DNA of 64,000 nucleotides from Phialocephala subalpina (lineage: Eukaryota > Ascomycota > Leotiomycetes > Helotiales > Mollisiaceae), in the NCBI GenBank assembly GCA_900073065.1, contig FJOG01000058.1, positions 99,388 to 163,387 of the forward strand, given 5' to 3'. Below are positions 24,462 through 34,775 of the stretch, one piece after another. The position numbers and the translations under genes are program-made. How positions within the stretch are numbered: the first letter of the stretch is position 1; every line of letters begins with the position of its first letter. The notes beneath the pieces were generated by a model. That model had not been told where the DNA came from, searched no databases, and saw only the letters and a list, made by a program, of their open reading frames with translations.

Positions 24462-25256
24462 CTATCAAATTTGAAGCTGTTGATGAGTGAGGCTGCGAAG
24501 TTTGAAGCTAGATTCTGCAAGCTGAGTCAACATCACCAAGCTCGCCTCCGGGGCCGTACCCGAGATTTTGGGAAAAGGGAAGTCGAGGACCAACAATTAT
24601 TAAAAATCATGCTGATTTTCTCTCTCGGCCGTGGCTTTCTTCTCCGATCCATCGGCATTGTTCATATCCTTCGCCGAAAACTTGTGTGCAAGAGGCGAAG
24701 TCTTCGGACGTGCTGTGGCTGAAGGTGTACGAGGGCGGAAATAGGAGTTAAGAAGACGTTGTCTTCAAACAAGCCTGGATTGGCAGCGAACTCTTGCCAG
24801 CATCTCCAATGGTAGATCGTGAAATGCTCAACTTCCCCTCCTTCGCCATTCACACAATATTTGACTTCAATATCAACTTCGACCCTATCGAAGCACGTGT
24901 TTGTACCCCGCCCCCTATTCAACGGCGTGGGGTGGATCGAGCGGGAGCTTCTGCCCCTCAATCTTCCTCTCCATATCAACAGCGGACACACTAAGTTACA
25001 TGGAAAGCCTGCTTCGACAGATGTCCCACGTTCTTCTTCGTTCCTTCCATCTTTAATATATACGTTGCTAAATTTTACCTCTTGAAAATGATTTGACTAA
25101 ACGTCGCTGCCAAAATCTCATGTGGTCATCTTTGCAACTTCCCGATCTGGCCAGAACTCCTGACAAAACGTCATGCGGCGATAATTGCCTTTTTATATCC
25201 TCAAACTGTCCAATTTCAGTCTCGATCCAATGTATCGACCACTCCAGCAACTCAAA
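24462..25256. other. Intergenic with an unrecognised open frame
   Basis: A 109-codon frame on the - strand (24991-24662) contains EVKYCVNGEGG and IYHWRCWQEF. It looks protein-like but matches no family I recognise, and may be an exon remnant. Otherwise no gene seen. Confidence 0.35.
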
Positions 25257-26056
25257 ATGAAGATCGCCATCACCGGAGCACGAGGTACCGTTGGAAGGGA
25301 AGTGGAAAAGATCCGCTGTGAAGCAGGTCACCACACCGCACAAGTGAGTCGAACCGACCAAAAATACGATGGAACCAAGAACTCAGAAATGAGGACAGCA
25401 GATGCGGCAAACAGTTACGACGACACTTTGAAGGCATTCTAAGATTGCGATACGATCATCCCGGTTGACCAGGATGAATGGAAAGTCCACAGCAACAACG
25501 TAAATTCAGCATTCAACGGTTTCCGAGCAGCAGCCGAGCTTGGCATCAAACGATTCTGTTATGCATCGTCCGTAAATGCCATCGGACTCGCCTACACCAA
25601 CCAACCTCTGCACTTCGACTACTTCCCCATCGGTGGAGACTATCGTTAAAAGCCAACCGACGCCTACGCCTTTGCAAAACAAGAGGCAGAAGTCCAAGCA
25701 CAAGCATTCGCAAATTGGTTCCCAGGAATGAACATAGCATGCATGCGAATCCACAAAGCACCACTCAAAGAGGTCCAGAAAGAGCACCAAGAAGACTGGG
25801 AGAACGCGGGCGTAAAACAGCTCTAGGGATGGGTGAATCCTACTGATACAGCACGGGCATATTTACTTGCTGTAGAAACGGATAAGGTAAAGGGATGCGA
25901 GGTCTTCAATATCATTGCGCCAACGACGATGCAGGATACGTCGACGAAGCATTTTCCGAGAGGGCAGATTTTGGGAGATGAGTAAAAATCAGGCGTTCTG
26001 GACGACCGATAAGACGAAGAAGTTGTTGGGGGTGGATGCATGATGAGAAAGAGTGA
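25257..26056 (+). pseudogene. NAD-dependent epimerase/dehydratase family gene, decayed
   Basis: Starts MKIAITGARGTVGREV (Rossmann motif). Reading one frame: TAA after TLKAF (about 25441), then RFCYASSVNAIG and HFDYFPI, TAA at about 25647 before KPTDAYAFAKQEAE (the YxxxK pair is present as YAFAK), TAG at 25824-25826 where homologues have Trp (WGWVNP), then further frame changes near 25983 and 26030 before an end at 26056. The fold is that of the sugar/steroid epimerase-type SDR family with no obvious introns. It lies 0.9 kb from another broken SDR on the opposite strand. Confidence 0.8.
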
Positions 26057-26249
26057 GGTGTGGTGATTGGGCGGTGGCGTTGAAGTGAAGTGTCTTTGCA
26101 TGAGGTCGTATGAATAGAAATGCAGTGTTAAGCACGTGATGGATGTGAACACTCCGCTGTATTACAACCTCTTGTGTTTTCTTTATCACAGGCACTTCCG
26201 TTTCTCATTCTCGCACTGAGTTTATGTTCTGAAATTAGAAAAAGAAAGG

Positions 26250-27416
26250 ATGTCTTTCACGCCATCAGTCGAGGAAGTCGAGAAGTACCTCGCAGCAGAC
26301 TTCCAGCCCATCTACGAACACCTCCTCAGAGAAGGATTAGATAATACCGGTGTTCCACAGCCACCAAAGAAATGGCAAGAAGAACTTCAATCCACTCTTC
26401 GTTCTCGCGTCTCAAGCATCGACCCAAACCACCCAGATTGGAAAGTCATAGCCTCCCAACTCTGTATCACTCCCTCCGAAGTGAGCCTCATGCTGGAGGC
26501 CACACCACACCCTTTATTTAGAACCAAACACAAGGCAGGATATGTGACGTCAGCAAACAAAGCGAATTATCTTGTCAACGTCCTCCTTGGTCGAATTCCG
26601 ACGAAGTGGTATCCAGACATTGAACGTTCTGCATTCGGCATCGAAGATGAGGCATACAACTCATTCCTTCTCGAAGCGATTAAAGAACTCCTCAACTCAA
26701 ATCCGAATAGGGCGATATATAGTCTCTTCTTTTTTGCTGCCAAAATCAAGTGTGTCAACGATCACGGACGTCTACCGCGGAATCTGGAACTTGAAGAGGC
26801 CGAAAATTGGCCTTCGATTGTACACATACGCTCCTACCATTGGAAAGATCGTTACGTATTCATCCTCGTCTTCGGAGACTCGCCAGTAGGCCAGGAGAAG
26901 CTCTCAGAAGCTTCAATTGAGAAAGCGGAGGTGGCTCTCTCGCACAACAGCCTCGGATTTTCAACAAGATTTATCACGTGCGGCACCTCGATCCGTCCTT
27001 TCGGAACGAAGGTTGTCGAAGCCTACGAGCTCAAACAATATCTCATCAGCCGTGGAGTCCCAGCAAAGCAGATCCTGATCGATGCAGCGAGTGAACACAC
27101 GAACTCCAATATCTGGAATGCAACCCTTCTTGCTTTCAGAACTGGCATTCTGTTCGAGCATAAATTGATTGCATTTATGTTGAAGGAGCAATTTGACTAT
27201 GTGATGGGCGAGGTGGCTGGTGGCATGGAGAAGAGGAGCAAGGAAGAAGTGTGGGCTGGTGAGTTGGGAGATATGTACGAGTATTTGACGATTGATAGGG
27301 GCGAGATTGAGAACAGTGTTGTGATTGGAGTTAAAGAGAGCGTTGAGGAGTGTCCTAATTGGAGATTGATGTGGAAGAACCATGTTGGGAGGGGCATTGA
27401 GCTTAGCGAGGTATGA
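26250..27416 (+). CDS. DUF218/YdcF-like domain protein
   Basis: Single exon, 388 residues. The N-terminal half is helical. The C-terminal half has VFILVFGDSPVGQEKLSEAS, then a strand-turn-helix TCGTSIRPFGTKVVEAYELKQYL, RGVPAKQILID and SEHTNSNIWNATL. This matches the DUF218 (ElyC/SanA/YdcF) arrangement of a glycine-rich loop, an acidic EA pair and an ExxxxxTxxN motif. Bacterial relatives act in envelope metabolism and bind nucleotide-like ligands; the fungal role is unknown. No signal peptide or membrane helix, so probably soluble and intracellular. The frame is clean with no lesions. Confidence 0.75.
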   Translation: MSFTPSVEEVEKYLAADFQPIYEHLLREGLDNTGVPQPPKKWQEELQSTLRSRVSSIDPNHPDWKVIASQLCITPSEVSLMLEATPHPLFRTKHKAGYVTSANKANYLVNVLLGRIPTKWYPDIERSAFGIEDEAYNSFLLEAIKELLNSNPNRAIYSLFFFAAKIKCVNDHGRLPRNLELEEAENWPSIVHIRSYHWKDRYVFILVFGDSPVGQEKLSEASIEKAEVALSHNSLGFSTRFITCGTSIRPFGTKVVEAYELKQYLISRGVPAKQILIDAASEHTNSNIWNATLLAFRTGILFEHKLIAFMLKEQFDYVMGEVAGGMEKRSKEEVWAGELGDMYEYLTIDRGEIENSVVIGVKESVEECPNWRLMWKNHVGRGIELSEV

Positions 27417-27546
27417 GAGTCATATAAATCTTCAGAGGTGAATTCTCCACAGGTCACTTCTTTCTCCGAATCCAAATTTTCGAACTTCTCCATTCCTTCC
27501 TCCAACAATATCAAAAACATCAAACACACGACCAACACACCACATC

Positions 27547-28056
27547 ATGGATATGACCCTAGAAATTCGCGGTGGCAAGAAAGTGGAGGAAGAGGAGTGG
27601 GATGAGGAGGCAATAAAGGAGGATCGAAAGATAGTAAGTAACGTGCACATTCTCAACTAGGCGGTTGGAGGGTTGAAGGTGGGCTGGTCGCTGATGGGTC
27701 ACGTGGCTTAGCAACAGGCGGGGTTGAAGGCTTTGTTGGAGAAGGAGGGACCAGTGTGCGAGCCAACGGAGGAAGATTTGAGGGAGAACGAGGAGGCGTT
27801 GACTAGGCTGTCGGATTCGGAGGAGGAAGACGTATGCTAATATTTCAATTCGTGTTTGCTGGATATACCTTCAAGCGCCAACACCTCATCACGGATTATT
27901 GAGCAACGATACTAATATCGTGTACTTTAGCAGAAGCCAAAGACCAAAAATGAGAGACAAAGGGAGAGGCAGAATGCGAAATTGAAGGCCAAGAGAGTAG
28001 AAAAGAAGGAGAAGAAGAAGCAGTGGCGAGCTACGGCTGCGACGAAGGAGAAGTAG
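27547..28056 (+). CDS. Small highly charged protein, three exons
   Basis: Exons 27547-27633, 27712-27831 and 27931-28056 join in phase 0 to 110 residues. Donors are GTAAGT and GTATGC; acceptors are TTAG and TTTAG. Exon 2 could start at 27718 using CAACAG instead. The protein is acidic in the middle (EEEEWDEEAIKED, LSDSEEED) and strongly basic at the end (KNERQRERQNAKLKAKR, EKKEKKKQWRA), suggesting a coiled-coil or nucleic-acid-associated nucleolar-type tail. No family recognised. The coherent phase across three exons and the codon-like composition support a real gene, 130 bp downstream of the DUF218 gene. Confidence 0.65.
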
Positions 28057-28817
28057 TGTGCTGGCTGGCTTCTCGTTTGCCATGTGGAGTTAGATTATCC
28101 CAATCCAACAGCGCTAGAACTCCATACACCCTTCGTGTGCTAGGCTCGTGATGAATCGTGCTCCGAAATGTGCTAAGTTTGAAGGTGAGCCGCTCCCTAT
28201 TTGTCCTCGCTTAGAGCGACTGTTCCAAAGAGAAATCGCAAGAAAAGCACCAGGAATGAAAATCGCATCACCAAAAGGAAGAAAAATCAGTAGAAAAATT
28301 GGCAAAACATTCAAAGCCAGCTTTCGCCCACTCCTTAGTACAACGATTGAACGTTGTTTATCCTCGGCTGGGTCTTTTTCGAACAGGTGGGATTGCTCCG
28401 CTTTTTTAACCTTTGTTGTTCTAATCCGACTTTGGTCTTTTTCGAGCAGGTAAGCCTATTACGACTATTTTCTTAACCTTTTACTTGAAGTACTAGCTCT
28501 AATCCGACTGCACCGATTCTTGGAAGCAGATTTGCTTATTTAAATCTATACAGGCGTTTGTGGACGGTGGAGGTCTGATGGCACTAACGGAACCGAGATG
28601 GGCCCGACTAGGCGAGGACGACGACGACGCGCTCACTTTCATTGCATTCTCCCTACTGAATGAAATAATGGGAATTTGTTCATAATGCAGACCTTATTGA
28701 TTGTTCCTGGAAGCTATGAAAATTTTGGGGTTCTCAACGAGAAATTCACTACGTCAACGCCAATTCATAAACGATCCCCTCTTTCTCGCGAAACACACAT
28801 ATCAACCCATTTCAATT
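28057..28817. other. Intergenic with diverged tandem repeat
   Basis: Apart from the tandem repeat at 28371-28515 no feature is recognised; short frames on both strands lack motifs. Confidence 0.45.
28371..28515 (+). repeat. Diverged tandem duplication, 63 and about 80 bp units
   Basis: Two units each begin GGTCTTTTTCGARCAGGT, have TTAACCTTT in the middle and end CTAATCCGACT. The first covers 28371-28433, the second 28434-28515. An earlier unit may be partly present before 28371. Confidence 0.6.
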
Positions 28818-30548
28818 TCACACATCTCCTTCAGCAACCACATCCCATAGTCCCCGAATTTCGCTCCCAATATCCTCTTGGAACCACCTCTCCCAATCCA
28901 AATACCTCTGCCAAATTGCCATCACCAACTGAAACATCGCCTTGAAATTGTCCAGATCCTCATCCTCTCTCGCAACTCTCGCTCTCTGTCTCAAGTCCGT
29001 AAATTGTTCGAATCCTGCCTTAAGGTCGGGATTGGCCATCGCGGCTGCATGGTGGCAATGGAAATTGATTTTCAACAGGAGGGCGTCGAATTTCCAGTAT
29101 GCGTGGAAGGCTGGTGTCGGAATGAGTGAGGGAGTTGAGGCGGAGAGGGAGTCGCAGAATGTTGCCAGGTACTCGTTGAAAGTTTCGCTCGCTTCAGAGA
29201 TCCCATGCTTAGACTTCGGGTGTGGAGTGATATTGTTGATGAGGTAAGGAACTTCTTGCTTCTCATCAGACCCAACACTTCCTATCAAATGCGAGGCAAG
29301 GACTTCGGTGCTTCCAACATTGCACAGTCGACGAAACGGTCTCAAGAGAATGTCCATGGCAGAAAGAGCCTCATCTCCGTTTCCGTTGGAGTACATATCT
29401 CCGAACTTGATGAAGATCACCAACCGAGAAAGTCTCCGATGCGTGAGCTGAAGACGGCTGACTAGCTTGTGAAGGTGATCGCTGTATTCGTATATACGTG
29501 ACTCCAGCTCCTGACGGGCTGTATCAGCGTCGCGGAGTGTATTTCTCCCAGAACTCATCAATTGGGAATAGTAGTAACGTTGGGTAGTCGAGTTATTCGA
29601 TGGAGAAGTAGGAAGACAGATCTCGATGCGAAAGGATCGGATTTCATCGAAGTATCTTGGGCTGAGCGGAGAGTCCCAGATCGGTCCAGGTGCTGGTGGT
29701 ACGATTGAGGAAGCAAGGATGCCACTCGGAGTGCTGCCTTGAAACATCCTTGGTAAAGTAAAGCCAACAAATTGTGCTGATAGGGGTTGGGGTTGGAGCA
29801 TAGGGCCGGGTCCTTGTAAGCCATTTGGAGCAGTTGATGGTCCTGCTAGAGGGGGCGGTGGAGGAAGATTTCTCGCCATAATGAGGCGCTTCCTGTTCTG
29901 TTGCTCGAGAAGCATGAGCTGCATCTGGTAATCCTGCAGGACGTGATTACCTCCAGGGTGCTGATTTGGTATATGTTGTCGGAAGTTGCACATGCCCAGC
30001 CCCGCCGCAGACATTAGCTGAATAGTGAAAGTTCTGCATCCGTAAAGCAATCCGACAGCCTCATCGTGGATCTGCCGATTGACACGAAGAAGTCCCATGC
30101 ATATGCTTGATCTATCGGCGTCGCTCCTGAGTTCGTAGCTGTGATATTGCGCTGGTATATCCCGGTCTGGAAGTAGATATCCGTAGATGCGTACTCGTAG
30201 CTCAATGGGGATCTTGAGGAAATGGCAAGTCATGGGACATTCGATGTGAGTTGGACAACGTGAATACGAATGTGGCTTCCATTCACAGAGCCTCGCGCAT
30301 TGAAATCCACAAGGTAGTGGTACCTGGCACAAGGAGGACCGTTTGAGTTGGCCTCGGTGAAGTCGGCAAGTTGGCATCATGTTGGGTTCGGGGGAGATGA
30401 TGGCTTTCTTGGTGCAGTGAAAGGTCCTGCTCCTTCTCAGGTAGCCAGAGCAGATTGCGGGCCCGTCTTCATCGTGAAGCCTGCATGATAGGAGGTGAGC
30501 CATGGGAGGCGATCCATTGTTGTTGAGGTCTGGAACCGAAATGGACAT
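28818..30548 (-). CDS. F-box-like fungal protein of unknown function
   Basis: I start at the Met at 30548 (MSISVPDL, 576 residues); the open frame runs 53 codons further upstream without motif. A Cys/His-rich N-terminal part (CRLHDEDG, CSGYLRRSRTFHC, CGFQCARLCEW) is followed by the F-box-like FLKIPIELRVRIYGYLL (about residues 150-166) and a second helix LLRVNRQIHDEAVGLLYG. This combination is common in fungal proteins with an F-box-like head and an uncharacterised body. The rest has proline-rich linkers and helices with no known domain. The role is possibly substrate recognition in a ubiquitin ligase; this is inference from the F-box-like helix. Confidence 0.65.
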   Translation of the reverse strand: MSISVPDLNNNGSPPMAHLLSCRLHDEDGPAICSGYLRRSRTFHCTKKAIISPEPNMMPTCRLHRGQLKRSSLCQVPLPCGFQCARLCEWKPHSYSRCPTHIECPMTCHFLKIPIELRVRIYGYLLPDRDIPAQYHSYELRSDADRSSICMGLLRVNRQIHDEAVGLLYGCRTFTIQLMSAAGLGMCNFRQHIPNQHPGGNHVLQDYQMQLMLLEQQNRKRLIMARNLPPPPPLAGPSTAPNGLQGPGPMLQPQPLSAQFVGFTLPRMFQGSTPSGILASSIVPPAPGPIWDSPLSPRYFDEIRSFRIEICLPTSPSNNSTTQRYYYSQLMSSGRNTLRDADTARQELESRIYEYSDHLHKLVSRLQLTHRRLSRLVIFIKFGDMYSNGNGDEALSAMDILLRPFRRLCNVGSTEVLASHLIGSVGSDEKQEVPYLINNITPHPKSKHGISEASETFNEYLATFCDSLSASTPSLIPTPAFHAYWKFDALLLKINFHCHHAAAMANPDLKAGFEQFTDLRQRARVAREDEDLDNFKAMFQLVMAIWQRYLDWERWFQEDIGSEIRGLWDVVAEGDV

Positions 30549-31643
30549 TATGCTGTGGGGACCCTCTGTAATTGAAAGCTTTGTAGTGCTTATGATCCGA
30601 AGGTAGCGGGTGTTTGATGCTTCGCAAGGCTGAGATTGCCTCGGGCCAGGGCACCAGAAAGAAATGGTCTGATATCGATGCAGGCCTAGCTGAAGCTTGT
30701 AATTCAAGATTGAGTTCGATTATCACTGAAAAGACTCTTACGAAGGAGGTGGGGGAGAAAGCTTTGAAAACCGAGAAGCAAAGGTGAAGATGGCCGACTT
30801 TAAATATCGAGGCATCTGAATGTGAGGTCTTATAAACCTTGTCCGACTTGGCCATGCAGCTGCCACTGAATACCTTCCACTTAAGCGAGACCAGTGCCTC
30901 GAAGCAAAATGCGCCCTCCTGCATGCAGCCTAAAATGTCGCCCGCGCAGCTGGGGTGCAGCCTGCCTAGTTGGGTTGCAGAAAATCGAACGAATGGGGAA
31001 ATCTCGGAAGCTTGTCTATTGGGTCATGGATGCGACAGCTGTTTTTCCCACCTACTTCGCTCAGAATGATGAACTGGCATCAAGCCCTGCCCATCAAGTT
31101 TCCGAGTATGCGATCAATTCTTTGGGCTTCACTGAGGCTTCGGGCTTGATCAAGGAAAAACAAACCAACGTCCCAGGGCCGCAGTTTTCCCCTGATCTCG
31201 AGTCTCCGAGGCGGTTTAGATTCGTGATGGGCGCTCGAGCGATTTTTAGCGAGAATATTTTACCAACAATCTCTGTTATCACCACCGCTATTTAAAGCTT
31301 TCAAAAGCTGAAAATTGGTACAGTGGTTCTTTTGAGGTCATTCTATTCTTGGACCAGATTTGAGAGCACTGCAATAACTTCCACGGTTGTTGTGAAGGAA
31401 AAGATCCAAAATTCAAAATTTAGCGAGCGCCCGTCACGAATTTGATTAGCCTCGCTCGCTTACCCTAATCGCCCCCCTAAATAAACAAAGCCTGTTCATT
31501 CCTCGGCTAATGATATCAAGGAAGGACTGACGCCGTTTTGTCAAGGGAGACAATTTCAATGTTTGAGAGGTGAATCTTGCCAATGCTGGTAGCGGTTACC
31601 ATTCTTTCATTCAACAACGCAAATCTTCTACACCGACATAACA
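30549..31643. other. Intergenic with degenerate inverted repeat
   Basis: No gene recognised; contains the possible inverted-repeat element at about 31205-31460. Confidence 0.4.
31205..31460. mobile_element. Possible degenerate TIR element
   Basis: Left arm CGAGGC...ATTCGTGATGGGCGCTCG (about 31207-31237) is inverted as ...CGAGCGCCCGTCACGAAT...GCCTCG at about 31424-31454. Arms match over about 25 bp with several mismatches; no target-site duplication is clear. Could be an old MITE. Confidence 0.35.
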
Positions 31644-32424
31644 TCAGACACAAATGATCGTATCCGACTCATCTAACTCAGCCTCAACCAATTCGCGCTC
31701 CGTTGCATCAGAACGATCGTTTAAAATCATCCACCACCGNACCTTGTTATCTAAAGCAGCCTTCTCCGCACTCTTCTCCCCAGTGAAATTGAAGCGAACC
31801 TTCCGATGCCCGATTTCAAAATCCTCTTCCAGAAGCTACCCAAGATTTTCTCCTTCCAGTACTCGTTCCTCGCTCTGCACTCGCTTGGAGATCAGTGGCA
31901 TCTCCCATGCCAGTAATGGGTACACCGCCAGCCAATATCTCGCCCACTGGAATTCCTATATTGGCGGCTGTTCTTGAGCTGTTCTGGCTTTCCTCCTCCA
32001 CTGTTGTGTCAACAAGGGTGTTGTATCCGGCGATGAAGTAGATGACTCTCAGACCACTTTTAATGTAGTCTTCTAGGATCTATTCCCGAGGGGTGTTCGA
32101 ATCGCAAAGCTTTTTGAAGTACGTCGTCGGTTGTGTGAGCTCGTGGGATTTCTCCTTCGGGGGAAAAATGTTGAAAGCGCCTGACTGGGAAGCTTTATGC
32201 GACAAGGTGAGAAGGCGAGTAAGCTGGGTGCGGAGGGTGATGTCTCTATCAACACGGAGAGTGCCTTTAAATCCTGATATCTCTCGTATCTTGTAATCCT
32301 CATCTTCCTTGGGCCTATTGGGAGGGGGCAAAGGCATCTTGATGCGGAGCTTTCATGTTGGGCAAAAGGCTTCCCAGAATAACTTCGCCTATCTCGTACG
32401 GGATGGTTGCGATTGAGCCGGCAT
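31644..32424 (-). pseudogene. Conserved fungal protein of unknown function, decayed
   Basis: Reading from ATG at 32424: MPAQSQP, then a one-base shift to IPYEIGEVILGSLLP, another shift to PNRPKEDEDYKIREISGFKG, then LRTQLTRLLTLSHKA, PPKEKSHELTQPTTYFKKLCD, and a TAG at 32082-32080 at a position where I expect Trp (RE-W-LED). The frame then continues with RVIYFIAGYNTLVD, GGVPITGMGDATDL and RKVRFNFTGEKSAEK to a stop at 31644. The ambiguous base n at 31740 lies inside. I recall this layout from multi-copy fungal hypothetical proteins but cannot give a domain name. Two frameshifts and one G-to-A stop make it a pseudogene. Confidence 0.65.
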
Positions 32425-33059
32425 TTTGTTATCATAAATAGACAGTAAGTCGGAGGAATTGAGATGAGAAATTGAGGAAATCTGCTCAGATATAATGCCG
32501 CTCCTTTCAGTGTAGGCACACAAGATTAAAGAAGCTTCTATTGTTGGAGCGAAATATATTTCCACAATATATACGTACAATAGTTGCATAGTTAATGATA
32601 GCGGTCTAAGGTGCATATAACGGTAATCTATCATAAGAGTGAGCAATACGTTGTATAAAGGGGCGATCAAGGATTCTAGAATGAGCTCACGCTTGATGCG
32701 TAAACTTCTTCAAATATGTAGTAATAATGGGATATTTACTAGGAATAAAGATGGCCTGATGGTATGCTGAATGGAATATCATTTTTAAACAGCATCAACA
32801 TTTCGGTACTAGAAATAGCCATTCATTGGTAAATAATTAAGCCTGAAGTCATAGGAACTGCTCAATAATACATTGAACTCTTGGATGCTAATAAGAAGTC
32901 GGTAGAATGCATATAATTGTGTTTCAGAACATCAACGAAAAGGTTTCCAGGCTGCAAAAGGAAAATGGGTGAGATGCAGGTTTGTTCGGTGTATATGAGA
33001 ATCTGGCCTCAAAGAAACACATTACGAACTCTGGAAGCGATATGTGGAAGTCAGAAATC
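32425..33059. other. AT-rich intergenic
   Basis: AT-rich sequence without motifs; possibly the eroded 5' part of the CHAT pseudogene toward the right end. Confidence 0.35.
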
Positions 33060-34361
33060 GAATCACCAGACATCTATTGGGCTATGAAAATGACTCTGTC
33101 ATCATCGGAACCCCAAATACTCAAATATTCTAGGAGAATCGCGCGAGTACGCAGCTGTTGAACGATACAGAGCAAATTTCCCGCCTCGAGGACGATATTC
33201 GCAAGATACCAACTTCTTGAAGCCCTTGGAAGAGGTCGATTATGTTGAGTTGGTACAGAATGGGCCTATTGTAACGTTTAATGTGGGACTCCACGTCTGG
33301 CGCTGCAATGCTCTTCTCATCACACGAGCAGGTATCGATACGATCAAGCTGCCTCGCTCAACTACCCCCTAGCTATTCAGCTTGCCTCTGAATTGGTTGA
33401 GATGACCCAGTGTCGCAAGGTCCACCCAGCCCTTGATTCCCAAAGAACCAAAAGCTTCGCGAACACTTGCGGAGCCTTTGGACATGTGCCGTTGAGCCCG
33501 TCCTAAGCACATTGAATCTCCTTTCACCTGTTGAAGGAGAAAGGCTACCACGGCCATGGTTGGTTACTAGTAGTATGGTGGGGTTACTCCCCCTTCATGC
33601 CGCCGGACTCTAATTACTCCGAGAAAAGACATTCCACGGAGTACACTGGAATATATGTGATTTCTTCATACTCACCAACCATAAAAGCACTGTCAATCGC
33701 CCGGAAAACGGACATTATACCCCTTCATTCTCAAGAGCATCATTTTGCAATTCCTGCAATGAGAAAAACCGTCCATATGAGCGATCTGGGTGTAGATAAC
33801 GAGATAAGCACGATCCGAAGGTCAATCAAAGATCTCGAGGAAGACAGCATTCTGGTAAATCAAGGGAAAGAACCGGTCATGGGAAGTCTCGAAGCCTGCG
33901 CGATAGCCCATTTTGCCTGTCATGGAATCTCGGATGCCCAGAATCCCTCTAACTCGGCGCTTCTGCTTGGGACAGAGTCTGCGAGTAAGGCAGAGCGTCT
34001 CACAATCGCTGACCTCGCAAACGAGTCGCTATATAAGGCACAAATCGCGTATCTATCAGCTTGCTCAACTGCTCAGAGTCCTGATCTAGACCTCGCCAAC
34101 GAAATGATCCACATAGCCAGCACCTTCCAACTGATGGGGTTCTCGCATGTTATCGGTACGCTATGAGAGGTTGGAGACAAAACTATCATCAAAACCACGG
34201 AGCGATTCTACGCCTCACTGGTAAAGCTGATGAAGTATGAGGGAGGAAGGGCGAATCATGATGCTGTTGCGTATGCTATCAGTGATGCGGTGGAGGCCTT
34301 GCGGAAAGGCAAGCCACAGGACTTCATCAGTTGGGCTCCATTCATGCATTTTGGCGCTTGA
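33060..34361 (+). pseudogene. CHAT-domain (caspase-like) gene, decayed
   Basis: The N-terminal strand region NGPIVTFNVGLHVWRCNALLIT (about 33260) leads to several stops and shifts, then HGHGWLLVVWWGYSPF, the loop YVISSYSPTIKALSIAR and the catalytic dyad motifs AHFACHGISDAQNPSNSALLL and AQIAYLSACSTAQ, with His and Cys retained (about 33920 and 34060). After HVIGTL comes TGA at 34164-34166 where the family has Trp (GTLWEVGDKT); the frame then continues to FISWAPFMHFGA and a stop at 34361. CHAT domains are cysteine proteases of the caspase fold, and fungal members lie behind TPR arrays in incompatibility-type proteins. The C-terminal half is well preserved, so decay is recent relative to the 5' part. 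Confidence 0.8.
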
Positions 34362-34775
34362 GTGTGTTTCGATCAATGTGCGTGGGAGAATGTATGCTGA
34401 AGGCAGGGACAACGGGATTGGTCATGTGCTGAACCGAAGGGACAGAAATTTGAGCGAATAGAAGAATGCACCAGGGTATGCGGGACTTTATGTCACACTT
34501 CACTCTTGGAAATTGAGGAATCTGGAAGCTGAGGCAATGTGGAAGTCATGAGTGGAGGAAGTCAAGGGTTAAGAAAGTTGATTTTGAGGAAAATTCCAGC
34601 TTTCAAGAATGCGAAAATCCAGCATGCGTAGTATAATAGAGATTCATTTTCCATGGGCTGCTCTTTAAAAGTGAAATTTTACACAAAGTAATGGAAAGTG
34701 TGCGCGCGTACGTGTCTTCAAAGATGCTACCTCACTCCTCTCTCCACATTTGGTGAGCACTCTATACCCCGCTAA
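34362..34775. other. Intergenic, no gene recognised
   Basis: Between the CHAT pseudogene and the convergent glycosyltransferase-like gene; no motif seen. Confidence 0.45.

Noticed and set aside
24662..24991. 109-codon frame on the - strand
   Set aside because: Protein-like in places but no family, start context or flanking exon could be supported, so not called as a gene.
30839..31295. Overlapping + strand frames next to the F-box-like gene
   Set aside because: No family motifs; they overlap the possible inverted-repeat element and look non-coding.
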